NCBI GenBank assembly: GCA_031288745.1
Contig: JAITQT010000483.1
Coordinates: 1 to 5,527, forward strand
Direction: 5' to 3'
Length of the DNA: 5,527 nucleotides
Origin: Deltaproteobacteria bacterium
GTDB taxonomy: Bacteria; Desulfobacterota; Desulfarculia; Adiutricales; Adiutricaceae
Under the pieces are notes generated by a model that was given only the letters and a program-made list of their open reading frames with translations, was not told the DNA's origin and made no database searches. Made by a program: the position numbers and the translations under genes. Shown in pieces: positions 1-5,114 of the stretch; position 1 is the stretch's first letter; the number at the start of each line of letters is the position of its first letter.

Positions 1-1
1 A

Positions 2-145
2 ATCACAACCGCATGTATATGTGAGAACTTTTTCAGGATTATCAAGGTTGCCAAAAAAAGTCTGGATTCTTTTGACCTCGCTCATTTCTTTGATCAGTTG
101 GTTGACGCTTATCTGAAAAAACCTTGGTCAGCTAACTCTTTGTAA
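2..145 (+). CDS. C-terminal fragment of an unidentified protein, cut by an IS66-type end
   Basis: An open frame enters from the left edge and gives 47 residues, ending DAYLKKPWSANSL before TAA at 143-145. The first residues read ITTACICENFF, and the fragment is amphipathic with a DLAHFFDQLVDAYLKK segment that looks like a real helical protein. I do not recognise the family; a transposase tail is possible but unproven. The stop codon lies inside GTAACTATTCAGG, the left terminal repeat of the IS66-type element starting at 142. The natural C terminus was therefore probably replaced when the element inserted, and the original stop is lost or elsewhere. The start is outside the window. Open reading is seen directly; interruption by the element is inferred. 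Confidence 0.45.
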   Translation: MTTACICENFFRIIKVAKKSLDSFDLAHFFDQLVDAYLKKPWSANSL

Positions 146-165
146 CTATTCAGGGGGGTGATTTT
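142..165 (+). repeat. Left terminal inverted repeat of the IS66-type element
   Basis: The 24-nt end begins GTAACTATTCAGGGGG. Its partner at 1046-1069 is the reverse complement with two mismatches, at positions 17 and 19 of the repeat. It contains the TAA that closes the upstream truncated frame. Confidence 0.8.
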
Positions 166-180
166 ACCATTGCACCCCTC
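153..180 (+). other. GC-rich hairpin just inside the IS66 left end
   Basis: GGGGGGTG (153-160) pairs with CACCCCTC (173-180), giving eight pairs including one G-T, around a 12-nt loop. No T-run follows, so it is not a standard intrinsic terminator. Its place just inside the element end fits the known habit of insertion sequences to hold structures that limit transcription or translation entering from outside. That role is inference. Confidence 0.45.
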
Positions 181-272
181 CCTTCAAAACCAGCTATTTA
201 GACGGTTAAATTTGCCAAATTTCTTTTGCCTTAAATTAATTCGGTTGGCAGAAAAATAATTAGGCTTTAATG

Positions 273-301
273 TTGACAAACTGAATTAATGTGGTTATTT
301 T
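273..301 (+). promoter_or_regulatory. Sigma70-type promoter of the IS66 transposase remnant
   Basis: A perfect -35 box TTGACA (273-278) is followed after 17 bases by TATTTT (296-301), four of six matches to TATAAT. Transcription would start near 308, about 33 bases before the ATG at 341. It lies within the element, where the transposase promoter is expected. Confidence 0.5.
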
Positions 302-340
302 AATAATAGAGCATTTGATTCGTTTTAATCCCCAAGGCTT

Positions 341-754
341 ATGTTTATGGCGTCCTCAAAGTTAACCATTAAAGAAGTAACCAGAGAAATCCCCAAAATT
401 ATCGAAATTTTGGAGGAAAAGATTCAGATTATCAAGCCTCATGATGATTCTCTTCAGTTATGGAAAGAAGCCATTCAGTCTGTTGGCAGTACTTTTCAAA
501 ATGGTTATATTCTTATGCTAAGAACGCGCCCCAAAGAATTCAAGCAATAGTAGCGTTAGTCCTTCTTCCGACTCAAATAGGAAAAAACATTCCAACGAAG
601 GAAAATCAGGTTAATCGAAAGGCGGCCAGGAGGGCCATCCCGGGGCTCGCCTCGAACACTTTGAAAATTCAGACCTAATAGTCCCGCCTTATTTAATGGC
701 GACTTGCCTTCCTTTATCGACTTAGGGAAACTGGAGGACGAGAAGGCGGCTTAA
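341..754 (+). pseudogene. N-terminal remnant of IS66-family transposase (TnpC), frameshifted
   Basis: In life this would be the N-terminal domain of the DDE transposase that moves IS66 elements. The remnant is read through more than one frame. From ATG at 341 a lysine- and glutamate-rich helical stretch is followed near 536 by a shift to the frame encoding NSSNSSVSPSSD (537-572), the hallmark NSSNSSxPPSSD motif of IS66 transposases. Then come RKKHSNEGKSG, an in-frame TAA (612-614), and SKGGQEGHPG (618-644), matching the usual GGQxGHxG motif. A second in-frame stop is at 723-725, and another frame shift gives LGKLEDEKAA ending at 754. The zinc-binding cysteines beyond this point, the DDE core and the C terminus are all absent. 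Upstream, AAGG three bases before the ATG is a weak ribosome site. The gene cannot yield a working transposase. Confidence 0.75.
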
Positions 755-776
755 ACCTCAATTAATTAAATTTTTC

Positions 777-811
777 AATGTGGCCCTCATGGTTTCCTTG
801 AGGGCCACATT
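777..811 (+). terminator. Strong hairpin terminator inside the IS66 remnant
   Basis: AATGTGGCCCTCA (777-789) pairs perfectly with TGAGGGCCACATT (799-811), 13 pairs around a 9-nt loop. TTTG lies next to the stem on the plus side, and the other side has an A/T-rich tract ending TTTTTC. It sits 22 bases after the last stop of the transposase remnant and may work in both directions. Confidence 0.65.
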
Positions 812-854
812 TGTTTGTAGGGGGAAAAAAAACAAAATGTAAGAATCAAATGAT

Positions 855-887
855 GCTAAAATTCAGTTTCGACTCCTGAATTTTAGC
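855..887. repeat. Perfect 12-bp inverted repeat in the IS66 remnant
   Basis: GCTAAAATTCAG (855-866) and CTGAATTTTAGC (876-887) are perfect complements around a 9-nt loop. The sequence after it on either strand is not a T-run, so terminator function is unlikely. It may be a protein-binding palindrome or the junction of another deleted element. The roughly 155 bases to its right, up to the right terminal repeat, are AT-rich and hold no frame I can support. Confidence 0.5.
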
Positions 888-1045
888 GGGAAGTAAGAAA
901 GTTAGAAGTTATATAAAACCGCTACTTTAAATCTTAAGATCATCATCAAAAGATAATTTTATTTACCATTAAATAAATTAATTCAATAAAAAAATTAGGT
1001 TAGATTAGAACTGGAAACAGCTAAATTTGAAGATGTGTTCGATTC

Positions 1046-1069
1046 AAAATTATCCCCCTGAATAGTTAC
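1046..1069 (-). repeat. Right terminal inverted repeat of the IS66-type element
   Basis: The plus strand ends CCCCCTGAATAGTTAC, the reverse complement of the left end. On the minus strand the TAA within it closes a short frame that follows a strong Shine-Dalgarno sequence (see 1066-1125). Confidence 0.8.
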
Positions 1070-1125
1070 CAACAGAAAGATATTCTTACTCCTTTCAACG
1101 CAGCCGTTGATATATGCACCTCCTT
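1066..1125 (-). pseudogene. Possible truncated gene start downstream of pilC, cut by the IS66 end
   Basis: On the minus strand AAGGAGG (1125 to 1119) is a near-perfect Shine-Dalgarno sequence. A 17-codon frame can be read from an overlapping GTG (1119), or from later weak starts, until TAA (1068-1066) inside the IS66 terminal repeat; it ends KGVRISFCW. A second AAAGGAGT lies at 1095-1088. The SD sits about 48 bases past the pilC terminator on the same strand, so this may be the 5' stump of a former neighbour removed by the insertion. There is too little protein to name it. The SD is seen; the lost gene is inference. Confidence 0.3.
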
Positions 1126-1172
1126 AAATTCTTGTTTACGCTAATTTAAAGGGGTATTTAGGTTATAAGAAA

Positions 1173-1194
1173 TCAGCCCCTCCGGCGGGGCTGA
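1173..1194 (-). terminator. Intrinsic terminator of pilC
   Basis: On the minus strand TCAGCCCC pairs with GGGGCTGA, eight perfect mostly GC pairs around a 6-nt loop, followed by TTTCTT. It lies about 60 bases beyond the pilC stop codon and closes the transcript. Confidence 0.7.
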
Positions 1195-1254
1195 GAGAGC
1201 CTTACGGAGAGGCCGGAAAAGTTTTAAACCTTTGGTTAGAAAACTAAATCGTTC

Positions 1255-2466
1255 TCAGCCGCCGGCGGCCGCGCCCATGCCGAAGATGGGTAGATACATG
1301 GCGATGATTAAGGTACCGACCGTGCCGCCCAAAAAGACGATCATCAATGGTTCGATCATGGTCATAACCGTTTCCACAGCCGCATCGACCTCTTCGTCGA
1401 AAAAGTCGGCGATTTTAATGAGCATGGTGTCCAAGGCACCGGCTTCCTCGCCTACGGCAATCATGGAGGTGACCATATTGGGAAAGACGCTTGATTCTAT
1501 TAAGGGGTCAACTAAAGGCCGGCCTTCGGCGATGGCCGCTCTAGAGTCGAGGAGAGCCTCTTCGACCACTTTGTTTCCGGCCGTGCCGGCCACGATGTCA
1601 AGGCTAGTTATAATGGGCACCCCTGCCTGAAGCATTGTGGCCAGTGTGCGGGTAAACTTGGCCACGGCCACTTTGCGCAAGAGATCGCCGAAAACTGGGA
1701 TTTTAAGGGCGTAGGTGTCGAAAATAAACTCTCCAGTTTCGGTTTTAAAGAATTTTTTAAGAAGGATAAAGGTGGCGATAATGGCTGGGAGGAGAATATA
1801 CCAATAGTCGATAATGAGCCTTGAGCAGTCGATGACCTTTTGAGTCAACCAAGGCAGTTCCTTACCGAAACTGGAAAACATCTCCTCAAAGGTGGGAATA
1901 ACGAAGATCATTATGACCAACATAACCACCACGCCCACGAACATAACGATTAGTGGGTAAGCCAGGGCTCCTTTGACCTTTCTTTTAAGTTTCTCGGCTT
2001 TTTCGATATATTCGGCCAAACGCTTCAAAATAGTATCAAGAATACCAGCCGTTTCTCCAGCGGCCACAAGGTTGCAAAAGAGGTTATCAAAGTGGATGGG
2101 ATACTTGCGCAAGGCATCAGAAAGGGTGGCTCCTGACTGAACGGAGTTGTTTATATCTCTGAGCATGGCCTTTAAGGTGGGGTTGTCGCTCTGATCTGAC
2201 ATAATCTTAAGGCATTGAACCAGAGGAAGGCCCGCGTCGATCATGGTCGAAAATTGTCTGGTAAAGAGCATAACGTCTTTGACCTGAACTTTGGGGGCGA
2301 AAAAAGAGATGCCTTCGAACAGGTCCTTGGGAGCGTCTTTGATAATGTAGTCGGAAATGCGAAGTCTTTTGAGGAAAGCCTCAACTTGCCTGATATCCGC
2401 AGCTTCCATAGTGCCTTTACGTTTTTTGCCTTTAAAATTTACGCCTTTCCAGCTGAAATTAGGCAT
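1255..2466 (-). CDS. pilC: Type IV pilus / type II secretion inner-membrane platform protein, PilC/PulF/GspF family
   Basis: The 403-residue product has the usual length and plan of the polytopic inner-membrane platform protein that connects the assembly ATPase (PilB/GspE) to pilin subunits. A short basic N-terminal region (about 1-60) is followed by two T2SF repeats, at about 65-188 and 268-391. Matching pieces are LFTRQFSTMIDAGLPL with LVAAGETAG in the first and KFTRTLATMLQAGVPI with IAVGEEAG in the second. Membrane segments are visible at about 170-190, 221-240 and 373-394, with the conserved IEPLMIVFLGG start of the last one. GGAGG (2475 to 2471) four bases before the ATG supports this start. 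It appears intact, with no neighbouring pil or gsp genes here and a terminator behind it. Whether it serves a pilus (PilC) or a secretion system (GspF) cannot be told from this window; the PilC name is the likelier choice. Confidence 0.93.
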   Translation of the reverse strand: MPNFSWKGVNFKGKKRKGTMEAADIRQVEAFLKRLRISDYIIKDAPKDLFEGISFFAPKVQVKDVMLFTRQFSTMIDAGLPLVQCLKIMSDQSDNPTLKAMLRDINNSVQSGATLSDALRKYPIHFDNLFCNLVAAGETAGILDTILKRLAEYIEKAEKLKRKVKGALAYPLIVMFVGVVVMLVIMIFVIPTFEEMFSSFGKELPWLTQKVIDCSRLIIDYWYILLPAIIATFILLKKFFKTETGEFIFDTYALKIPVFGDLLRKVAVAKFTRTLATMLQAGVPIITSLDIVAGTAGNKVVEEALLDSRAAIAEGRPLVDPLIESSVFPNMVTSMIAVGEEAGALDTMLIKIADFFDEEVDAAVETVMTMIEPLMIVFLGGTVGTLIIAMYLPIFGMGAAAGG

Positions 2467-2637
2467 AGAACCTCCAGAAAATATGCGTCATTGGAAACGA
2501 AAAATTTTCAAAGCCAACGGCCACCGACAATAGTTTGCGCCCTGTTTCGAGACGGCCTCTTAGAGCGAACGCAGCCGATGTAGATAAACTTAGCCTCCGA
2601 AGAGAGGAGAGGGCGTAAACGTTCATAAGCCATTCCA

Positions 2638-2675
2638 GAAGGCCTGCTGCACTTTGAGATTTTAGCAGCGCCTTC
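2638..2675 (-). other. Stable hairpin in the presumed pilC leader RNA
   Basis: On the minus strand GAAGGC plus CTGCT (with one bulged G between them) pairs with AGCAG plus GCCTTC, 11 pairs around a loop of about 15 nt. It would lie near the start of a roughly 230-nt leader between the candidate promoter and pilC. A small frame also crosses here (2729 to 2508, 73 codons, TTG start); its product resembles nothing I know, so I prefer an untranslated leader. I see no known riboswitch core, including the c-di-GMP types that often precede pilus genes. Confidence 0.35.
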
Positions 2676-2701
2676 TATACGCTGCAAGGTTGGCTTAATT
2701 G

Positions 2702-2729
2702 ATCTTTCAAATTGCGAAAAAAATGTCAA
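2702..2729 (-). promoter_or_regulatory. Candidate sigma70 promoter for pilC
   Basis: On the minus strand a perfect TTGACA (2729-2724) is followed after 16 bases by AAAGAT (2707-2702), only three of six matches to TATAAT. The -35 box is strong and the -10 weak. Transcription would start near 2695, leaving an untranslated leader of about 230 nt before the pilC ATG. No upstream gene is close enough to share a transcript. Confidence 0.35.
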
Positions 2730-2777
2730 CCATTAGCCCATATTAGGCCTTATCTTCAGTAAAGCGGGAAGTGGAAA

Positions 2778-2800
2778 ACAAGGTCTTGAAGAGGCCTTGT
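2778..2800 (-). terminator. Hairpin with short T-run, possible minus-strand terminator
   Basis: On the minus strand ACAAGGCCT pairs with AGACCTTGT (nine pairs, one G-T, 5-nt loop), followed by TTTCC. It lies upstream of the pilC promoter and could end a transcript arriving from the right, though no gene is seen there. Confidence 0.3.
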
Positions 2801-3258
2801 GAATGGTGACAAGAGAGCCAATAAAAATATTGTCTCATCGTTATCTAAATACAAAAAAGACAGTTTGAAGTCGATATTAGTAAGGCTAAAAAAATTACCC
2901 AGTTGCAGCGGCTTCTAGCCTTAGGCTAACTTAAAGCTAAGTCCCTAAAACCCCAACCAAGGGGGCCCCAAAAGTCTATTTTACATTATGCTCCAATTCT
3001 TTTAAACATCTTTAATTGAAAAGTTCGATTTTTTTAGAAAAAACATCTAAACTTTAGACTCCTTCTTTGATTTAGACCGTCCGATGGTTTTTAGTAACTG
3101 CGGTCGGTCAAAGGTGATGTTGACGATGGAGCTGCGGAAGGCTTCGAGGGACCGCTATGGGTGGAGATTTTTGTTCTTTTATTTACTGAGTGATGAGGGA
3201 TAGTTGGCTCTTTGATGTTTTTGAAAGGGTGGATGTTGTTATTTTATAGGAGCGTGAG
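2801..3258. other. Spacer without a supported gene
   Basis: About 460 bases hold no convincing coding region. The left half is AT-rich with stops in all frames. From about 3060 the plus strand becomes G- and T-rich, like the coding strand of the frames to its right. A 39-codon frame (3084-3203, starting MVFSNCGRSK and ending YLLSDEG) has no ribosome site and no known relative. It could be a piece of a decayed gene that once extended into the next frame. A CCCC/GGGG inverted pair at 2951-2964 is too weak to name. Confidence 0.4.
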
Positions 3259-3513
3259 GTGAACAAATTAGCATTTTTGGAGGAGGTTAAACGGGGATTA
3301 CGGGCCGTGTTGGTTTTGGTGGAAAAGGAGTTAGAGGCGAAAGAGGAAAGGAAGAAAGGCGAAAAGGAAAAAAGAAACGAAAAAGGAGATAAGGGCGGAA
3401 AGAGAGAAAGAAGTTCACGAGGCAGGGTGGGTACAGATAAGGCTAGAAAAATGGAGTTGAGTAATGAATATTTCGTTTTCGTCGGTGACAAGTATTACTT
3501 AATTATTACTTGA
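3259..3513 (+). CDS. Small highly charged hypothetical protein
   Basis: The 84-codon frame starts at GTG with AGGAG six bases upstream, a good ribosome site, and an in-frame TAG lies shortly before it. The product begins MNKLAFLEEVKRGLRAVLV, probably an amphipathic helix. A very charged Lys/Glu/Arg/Gly-rich linker follows at about residues 27-62 with no clear fold, then a short hydrophobic-aromatic tail (NEYFVFVGDKYYLIIT). It may be real, the 5' half of a gene split by a frameshift, or a chance frame favoured by the purine-rich strand. The next frame starts at the TTGA overlap, which fits either translational coupling or a single broken gene. I do not recognise the family. Confidence 0.4.
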   Translation: MNKLAFLEEVKRGLRAVLVLVEKELEAKEERKKGEKEKRNEKGDKGGKRERSSRGRVGTDKARKMELSNEYFVFVGDKYYLIIT

Positions 3514-3728
3514 AAGGGGACGAATTTGCGCTGGTGAGTTTGATGATTTGGGTAGGTTTGGCTTTCGCTAAGAATTTAAATGAAGAGACAATTTTGACGG
3601 GGTTAAAGGTTTTGGTGGAGAGGCGGAGTTCTTCCAGAAAGTTGAGGTTTGGGTTCCAGGGTGGGTTAAAGCTATTATGTTTTGAGGATTTAGACTTCCT
3701 GACAGCGGTAAGTTCGGCTGCGTCTTGA
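3510..3728 (+). CDS. Small hypothetical protein overlapping the upstream frame
   Basis: The frame starts at TTG (3510), overlapping the TGA of the preceding frame as TTGA, and gives 72 residues. It opens with KGDEFALVSLMIWVGLAFAKN, a mostly hydrophobic helix. A basic middle (VERRSSSRKLRFG) and a short LLCFEDLDFLTAV tail follow. It has no ribosome site of its own except what coupling would supply. The stop lies 5 bases before the first hairpin unit of the REP-like pair. It may be the second half of one disrupted gene with the frame before it. No family is recognised and no function is offered. Confidence 0.3.
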   Translation: MKGDEFALVSLMIWVGLAFAKNLNEETILTGLKVLVERRSSSRKLRFGFQGGLKLLCFEDLDFLTAVSSAAS

Positions 3729-3733
3729 GCAAG

Positions 3734-3765
3734 TCAACTACTACCAGCTAAAGCTGGTGGCTTGA
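3734..3765 (+). repeat. REP-like palindromic unit 1
   Basis: TCAACTAC is followed by a stem of eight pairs (3741-3748 with 3753-3760, one G-T) closed by a TAAA loop, then CTTGA. The CTAC foot and TAAA-looped stem resemble REP units and the end hairpins of IS200/IS605-type elements. No TnpA or TnpB reading frame is seen nearby. Confidence 0.55.
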
Positions 3766-3798
3766 AATTGTGACTAAAGCCGCTTGAGAAGAATTTCA

Positions 3799-3830
3799 TC
3801 AACTACCGCCGACTAAAGTCGGCGGTCTAG
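3799..3830 (+). repeat. REP-like palindromic unit 2
   Basis: The same TCAACTAC foot as in unit 1, exactly 65 bases further on, leads into a perfect 9-bp stem (3805-3813 with 3818-3826) with the same TAAA loop. The stem sequence differs from unit 1 (GCCGAC against CCAGC), so structure and foot are kept while the arms vary together. Between the units, CTAAAGCCGCTTGA (3774-3787) looks like a degenerate third copy. Confidence 0.6.
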
Positions 3831-3836
3831 AATACT

Positions 3837-4001
3837 TTAATTTAGAGAGTTAAGGTGTATAAAAAAGACGCTATGTGAGTCATGTACATATTCACTCTTT
3901 TTTCCCTCTTTAATTTTACTCGCGATGTGGTATTCTTTCCAGGCCATATTTTCCTTAATTAGCCTAGCTAACGTCAAGGAAAGTTCATGCCATTTTTGCA
4001 T
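3837..4001 (-). CDS. Small hypothetical protein, uncertain
   Basis: A minus-strand frame from ATG at 4001 gives 54 residues, starting MQKWHELSLTLARLIKEN and ending FFIHLNSLN. The frame extends 18 bases further to a GTG at 4019, but neither start has a clear ribosome site. The composition is protein-like, with one probable amphipathic helix followed by a charged KIKEGKKSEYVHD stretch. I recognise no family. It may be a fragment of a decayed gene, or chance. Confidence 0.25.
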   Translation of the reverse strand: MQKWHELSLTLARLIKENMAWKEYHIASKIKEGKKSEYVHDSHSVFFIHLNSLN

Positions 4002-4170
4002 CTCTAGCAACCCCCCCACTTTGAATCAGCCCTTAAAGGCTTACGGGAGACCTAAGAGCCTTAGCCTAAAAAGATATTTAGGAGCCGGGGCCAAGGGCTA
4101 AAGAGCTAAAAGGAGCTAGAAAACGGCCTAAAATTGATCATAACGGCAGAACGGAGCCTAATGGGAATAT

Positions 4171-4200
4171 TTGCAATAGGCCCTTTAATTGTGCTATAAA
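4171..4200 (+). promoter_or_regulatory. Candidate promoter of the tRNA gene
   Basis: TTGCAA (4171-4176, four of six to the -35 consensus) and TATAAA (4195-4200, five of six to the -10) are separated by 18 bases. Transcription would begin near 4207, giving a leader of about 75 nt to be trimmed by RNase P. The leader holds a GGCCAAA/TTTGGCC hairpin (4212-4229). The stretch from 4020 to 4170 contains no gene I can support. Confidence 0.45.
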
Positions 4201-4281
4201 GATTAACTGCGGGCCAAATTTTTTTGGCCTAGTCGATGCCGTTTTAGGTAATTTTGGTCCAAAAAAAATTGTATTACTTGA

Positions 4282-4356
4282 GGGCCTATAGCTCAACGGT
4301 AGAGCCACCGGCTCATAACCGGTAGGTTCCAGGTTCAAATCCTGGTGGGCCCACCA
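4282..4356 (+). tRNA. tRNA with anticodon CAT (elongator Met or lysidine-type Ile2)
   Basis: All four arms are complete. The acceptor stem GGGCCTA (4282-4288) pairs with TGGGCCC (4346-4352), with one G-T pair, followed by A and an encoded CCA (4354-4356). The D arm is GCTC/GAGC. The anticodon arm ACCGG/CCGGT has loop CTCATAA, placing CAT at 4314-4316. The T arm CCAGG/CCTGG has a TTCAAAT loop. It is not the initiator: position 1 pairs normally and the anticodon stem lacks three consecutive G-C pairs next to the loop. Elongator Met and Ile2 (read as AUA after TilS modifies C34) cannot be separated with certainty by eye. Confidence 0.95.
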
Positions 4357-4370
4357 TTTTGTCTTTATTT

Positions 4371-4403
4371 AAAGGTCCTTAATGTTCGTTAAGGACCTTT
4401 TTT
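4371..4403 (+). terminator. Intrinsic terminator of the tRNA gene
   Basis: AAAGGTCCTTAA (4371-4382) pairs perfectly with TTAAGGACCTTT (4389-4400) around a 6-nt loop, with a run of six T at 4398-4403. It starts 15 bases after the CCA end, so the tRNA is probably transcribed alone. Confidence 0.85.
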
Positions 4404-4462
4404 ATTAGACGGAATAAGGGCGTTAGCTATTTTTTTCTTTTTTCAACATTCACTGTAATTTC

Positions 4463-4490
4463 TTGACATGGCAAAAATTTGGGGCATAAC
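4463..4490 (+). promoter_or_regulatory. Candidate sigma70 promoter
   Basis: A perfect TTGACA (4463-4468) is followed after 16 bases by CATAAC (4485-4490, four of six matches). It points toward the unassigned plus-strand frame to the right, with a start near 4497. Confidence 0.4.
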
Positions 4491-4683
4491 CGGGGCAGAA
4501 ATTTTTTTTACTGCGGTGTTTTAAGCCCCACTTTTTAACGGATATAGCCATAAAAAAACTCAGCCCTCAAACCAAGCCATAAAAGCTTTTCGATTTAGAC
4601 GGACTACCTCTCGAAGTTTTCCAAACAGCAATAAGGTCTGGCGTCTAAGGCCTAGGACTAAAGGCAAAGACACAAGGATTTCG

Positions 4684-4995
4684 TTGGCTCGATGGCCACA
4701 AATTACCCTTAAAATGGCCCACGAGCAAGGGACTAAAAAAAAGCTAGAAAAGTTATCGGGGGAGAAGTTCGTCGTTAGCGCCCCATCATTAGACGTTGTA
4801 ACAACTGAATGGAAAACAAAGTTTTTTCCAGGGTTAGCGTCTATAACAATGAAAAAAATAGGCCTACGGCTAAATAAATATATTCTGCCTTCCCTTGGCC
4901 AGCGAATCGTGGACGAGCTGACCACCCCAAGATCATTCTCGCGAAACTGTTGCGTCCTATCAATAGGCTTGGCACCGCAGCGTCCTTTCTTGTGA
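4684..4995 (+). CDS. Hypothetical protein, unrecognised
   Basis: The plus-strand frame is open from 4525 to the TGA at 4995 (157 codons). The best start is TTG at 4684, with AAGGA five bases upstream, giving 103 residues; ATG at 4714 is an alternative. The product has a Lys/Glu-rich stretch (HEQGTKKKLEKLSGEKF) and a Leu/Ile-rich amphipathic part (MKKIGLRLNKYILPSLGQ). It has no membrane segment, signal peptide or motif I know. The opposite strand is also open over 4560-4925 but lacks a ribosome site and reads less like a protein. A promoter-like pair at 4463-4490 precedes it. It could equally be the tail of a decayed gene, since the open frame extends well upstream of any good start. Confidence 0.35.
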   Translation: MARWPQITLKMAHEQGTKKKLEKLSGEKFVVSAPSLDVVTTEWKTKFFPGLASITMKKIGLRLNKYILPSLGQRIVDELTTPRSFSRNCCVLSIGLAPQRPFL

Positions 4996-5114
4996 ACGGG
5001 CCCTTAAACGTTCACATTGGTGAACCGACACTCCTCTGGCTCAGCTGGTTAAGTGTTTTGGGTCGGGTAGGCAATAACTGAAGCTTATCAAAGGCGTCTA
5101 GCACCTTGTATCAT
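4996..5114. other. Spacer beside the IS630 remnant
   Basis: No gene is seen. It should contain the 3' end of the IS630-type element, but I cannot find a matching terminal inverted repeat because the other end is outside the window or deleted. Confidence 0.35.

Larger units (their letters stand above)
142..1069 (+). mobile_element. Decayed, internally deleted IS66-family element
   Basis: The two ends carry the same 24-nt sequence in inverted orientation, 22 of 24 bases identical. It starts GTAACTATTCAGGGGG and continues RTRATTTT, at 142-165 and as its reverse complement at 1046-1069. IS66-family elements are known for terminal repeats starting GTAA, and the enclosed remnant at 341-754 has IS66 transposase signatures, so ends and content agree. 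The length of 928 bp is well below the usual size for the family, so most of the transposase gene has been deleted. IS66 normally leaves an 8-bp target duplication. The flanking octamers here (AACTCTTT on the left, CAACAGAA on the right) do not match, which suggests later rearrangement or a recombined pair of ends. Confidence 0.75.

Noticed and set aside
1232..1630. Plus-strand open frame of 132 codons
   Set aside because: It is antisense to the 3' part of pilC, low-complexity in Ser, Thr, Met and Lys, and has no ribosome site.
2215..2583. Plus-strand open frame of 122 codons
   Set aside because: It lies mostly antisense to the 5' end of pilC and its product resembles no protein; pilC on the other strand explains the sequence.
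2508..2729. Minus-strand frame of 73 codons upstream of pilC
   Set aside because: It starts on the TTG of the candidate -35 box, has no ribosome site or known relative, and overlaps a stable hairpin, so it is treated as leader sequence.
3183..3491. Minus-strand frame of 102 codons
   Set aside because: It is Ser/Phe/Leu-rich low-complexity sequence antisense to the purine-rich linker of the plus-strand frame.
4138..4338. Minus-strand frame of 66 codons
   Set aside because: Its first third is the antisense of the tRNA gene, which explains the apparent start.
195..4595. Recurrent TTAGACGG words near 196, 4405 and 4588
   Set aside because: They are only eight bases long, irregularly placed and without shared flanks, so chance is sufficient.
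5036..5060. tRNA D-arm-like words GGCTCAGCTGGTTAAG
   Set aside because: No matching acceptor, anticodon or T arm can be folded around it, so it is not a tRNA gene; a worn fragment cannot be shown.
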